5,893 bases of DNA, taken from contig CALGBN010000300.1 in assembly GCA_937877765.1 (NCBI GenBank), forward strand, positions 1 through 5,893. The letters run 5' to 3'. Below the pieces are notes generated by a model, which did no database searches, had not been told where the DNA came from, and saw nothing but the letters and a program-made list of their open reading frames with translations. A program made the position numbers and the translations under genes. This DNA is from Candidatus Bathyarchaeota archaeon. GTDB taxonomy: Archaea; Thermoproteota; Bathyarchaeia; TCS64. Positions 5,733 through 5,893 of the stretch are shown here, in pieces (the first letter of the stretch is position 1; each line of letters begins with the position of its first letter).

Positions 5733-5893
5733 TCAGTGCTGGGTTTTAATCAAGTGCTTGGCAGCTTCTACGCTCTCCATTGTATCAAGGTCGATAAATG
5801 AAACTAGATCAGGATCAATTTCTCTCAGTTTCTCAGTAGGCACAGAGACCTTGTCATTCATGGTTTCAATCACCTTCCTGATACCTGTCTCTT
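5733..5893 (-). CDS. MobA-like nucleotidyltransferase, C-terminal 52 codons (cut by window edge)
   Basis: The minus strand is open from the right edge to a TGA at 5733-5735 and gives 52 residues. The order VSVPTEKLREIDPDL then VSFIDLDTMESVEAAKHL matches the C-terminal end of the MobA-like NTP transferase family (NTP_transf_3), where a short strand and 'e.lr..dp' are followed by 'F.NiNTPeDLe.A..l'. Full-length members transfer GMP or CMP to the molybdenum cofactor, or GMP to adenosylcobinamide phosphate. Here FIDLDTMESVE replaces the usual NINTPEDLE, so the match is to the family and not to a specific reaction. The catalytic N-terminal domain, with the GG.SxRMGxDK loop, is outside the window. 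The fdhD and MoeB-like genes nearby make a cofactor role attractive, but cobalamin synthesis is also possible. Confidence 0.68.
   Translation of the reverse strand, partial: ETGIRKVIETMNDKVSVPTEKLREIDPDLVSFIDLDTMESVEAAKHLIKTQH

Noticed and set aside
5559..5801. Plus-strand reading frame across the AbrB-PhoU start and the MobA-like tail
   Set aside because: It is antisense to two supported genes and to the promoter between them, with no plausible protein features.
1..5893. CRISPR array, tRNA, rRNA, transposase or inverted-repeat element
   Set aside because: No regularly spaced repeats, cloverleaf-like sequences, transposase motifs or terminal inverted repeats were seen on reading both strands. 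Nearly all of the window is coding.

Overview
The window looks archaeal. The phosphate-regulator-like protein joins an AbrB-type DNA-binding head to a PhoU body, an architecture typical of archaea. Genes start with almost no recognisable Shine-Dalgarno sites, and A/T-rich TATA-like boxes lie 20-35 bases before several starts. An E1/MoeB-like enzyme, FdhD and a MobA-like tail are all at home in archaea. GC content appears moderate and AUA and AGA/AGG codons are common. I cannot place the lineage with confidence; an uncultured euryarchaeal or Asgard-type genome is a guess only.

Layout, left to right. Positions 2-856 (+) hold the 3' part of an oxalate/formate-antiporter-like MFS transporter that runs off the left edge and carries one in-frame TAA at 392-394. 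Convergent with it, and sharing a TTAA stop overlap, is a nitroreductase (853-1410, -). Upstream of that on the same strand is an FdhD-family protein (1442-2179, -) that lacks the family's CxxC motif. A 60-base divergent promoter region (2180-2239) separates fdhD from a rightward pair: a complete 12-TM MFS transporter (2240-3433) and a ThiF/MoeB-like adenylyltransferase (3457-4206). Convergent to that pair is a small protein resembling a PH/GRAM-type fold (4220-4594, -). Then come an AbrB-PhoU protein (4665-5675, -) and, at the right edge, the last 52 codons of a MobA-like nucleotidyltransferase (5733-5893, -).

The common thread is molybdenum/tungsten cofactor and formate chemistry. FdhD acts on formate dehydrogenase cofactor, MoeB-like enzymes activate the sulfur carrier of molybdopterin synthase, MobA attaches the nucleotide to the cofactor, and OFA-type MFS carriers move formate or oxalate. 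No molybdoenzyme is visible inside the window, so this link is inference from gene context. The clearest anomalies are the interrupted transporter, an FdhD without its sulfur-transfer cysteines, and an E1-like enzyme that keeps its zinc cysteines but lacks the usual active-site cysteine. I did not find rRNA, tRNA, CRISPR, insertion sequences or a clearly new defence system.
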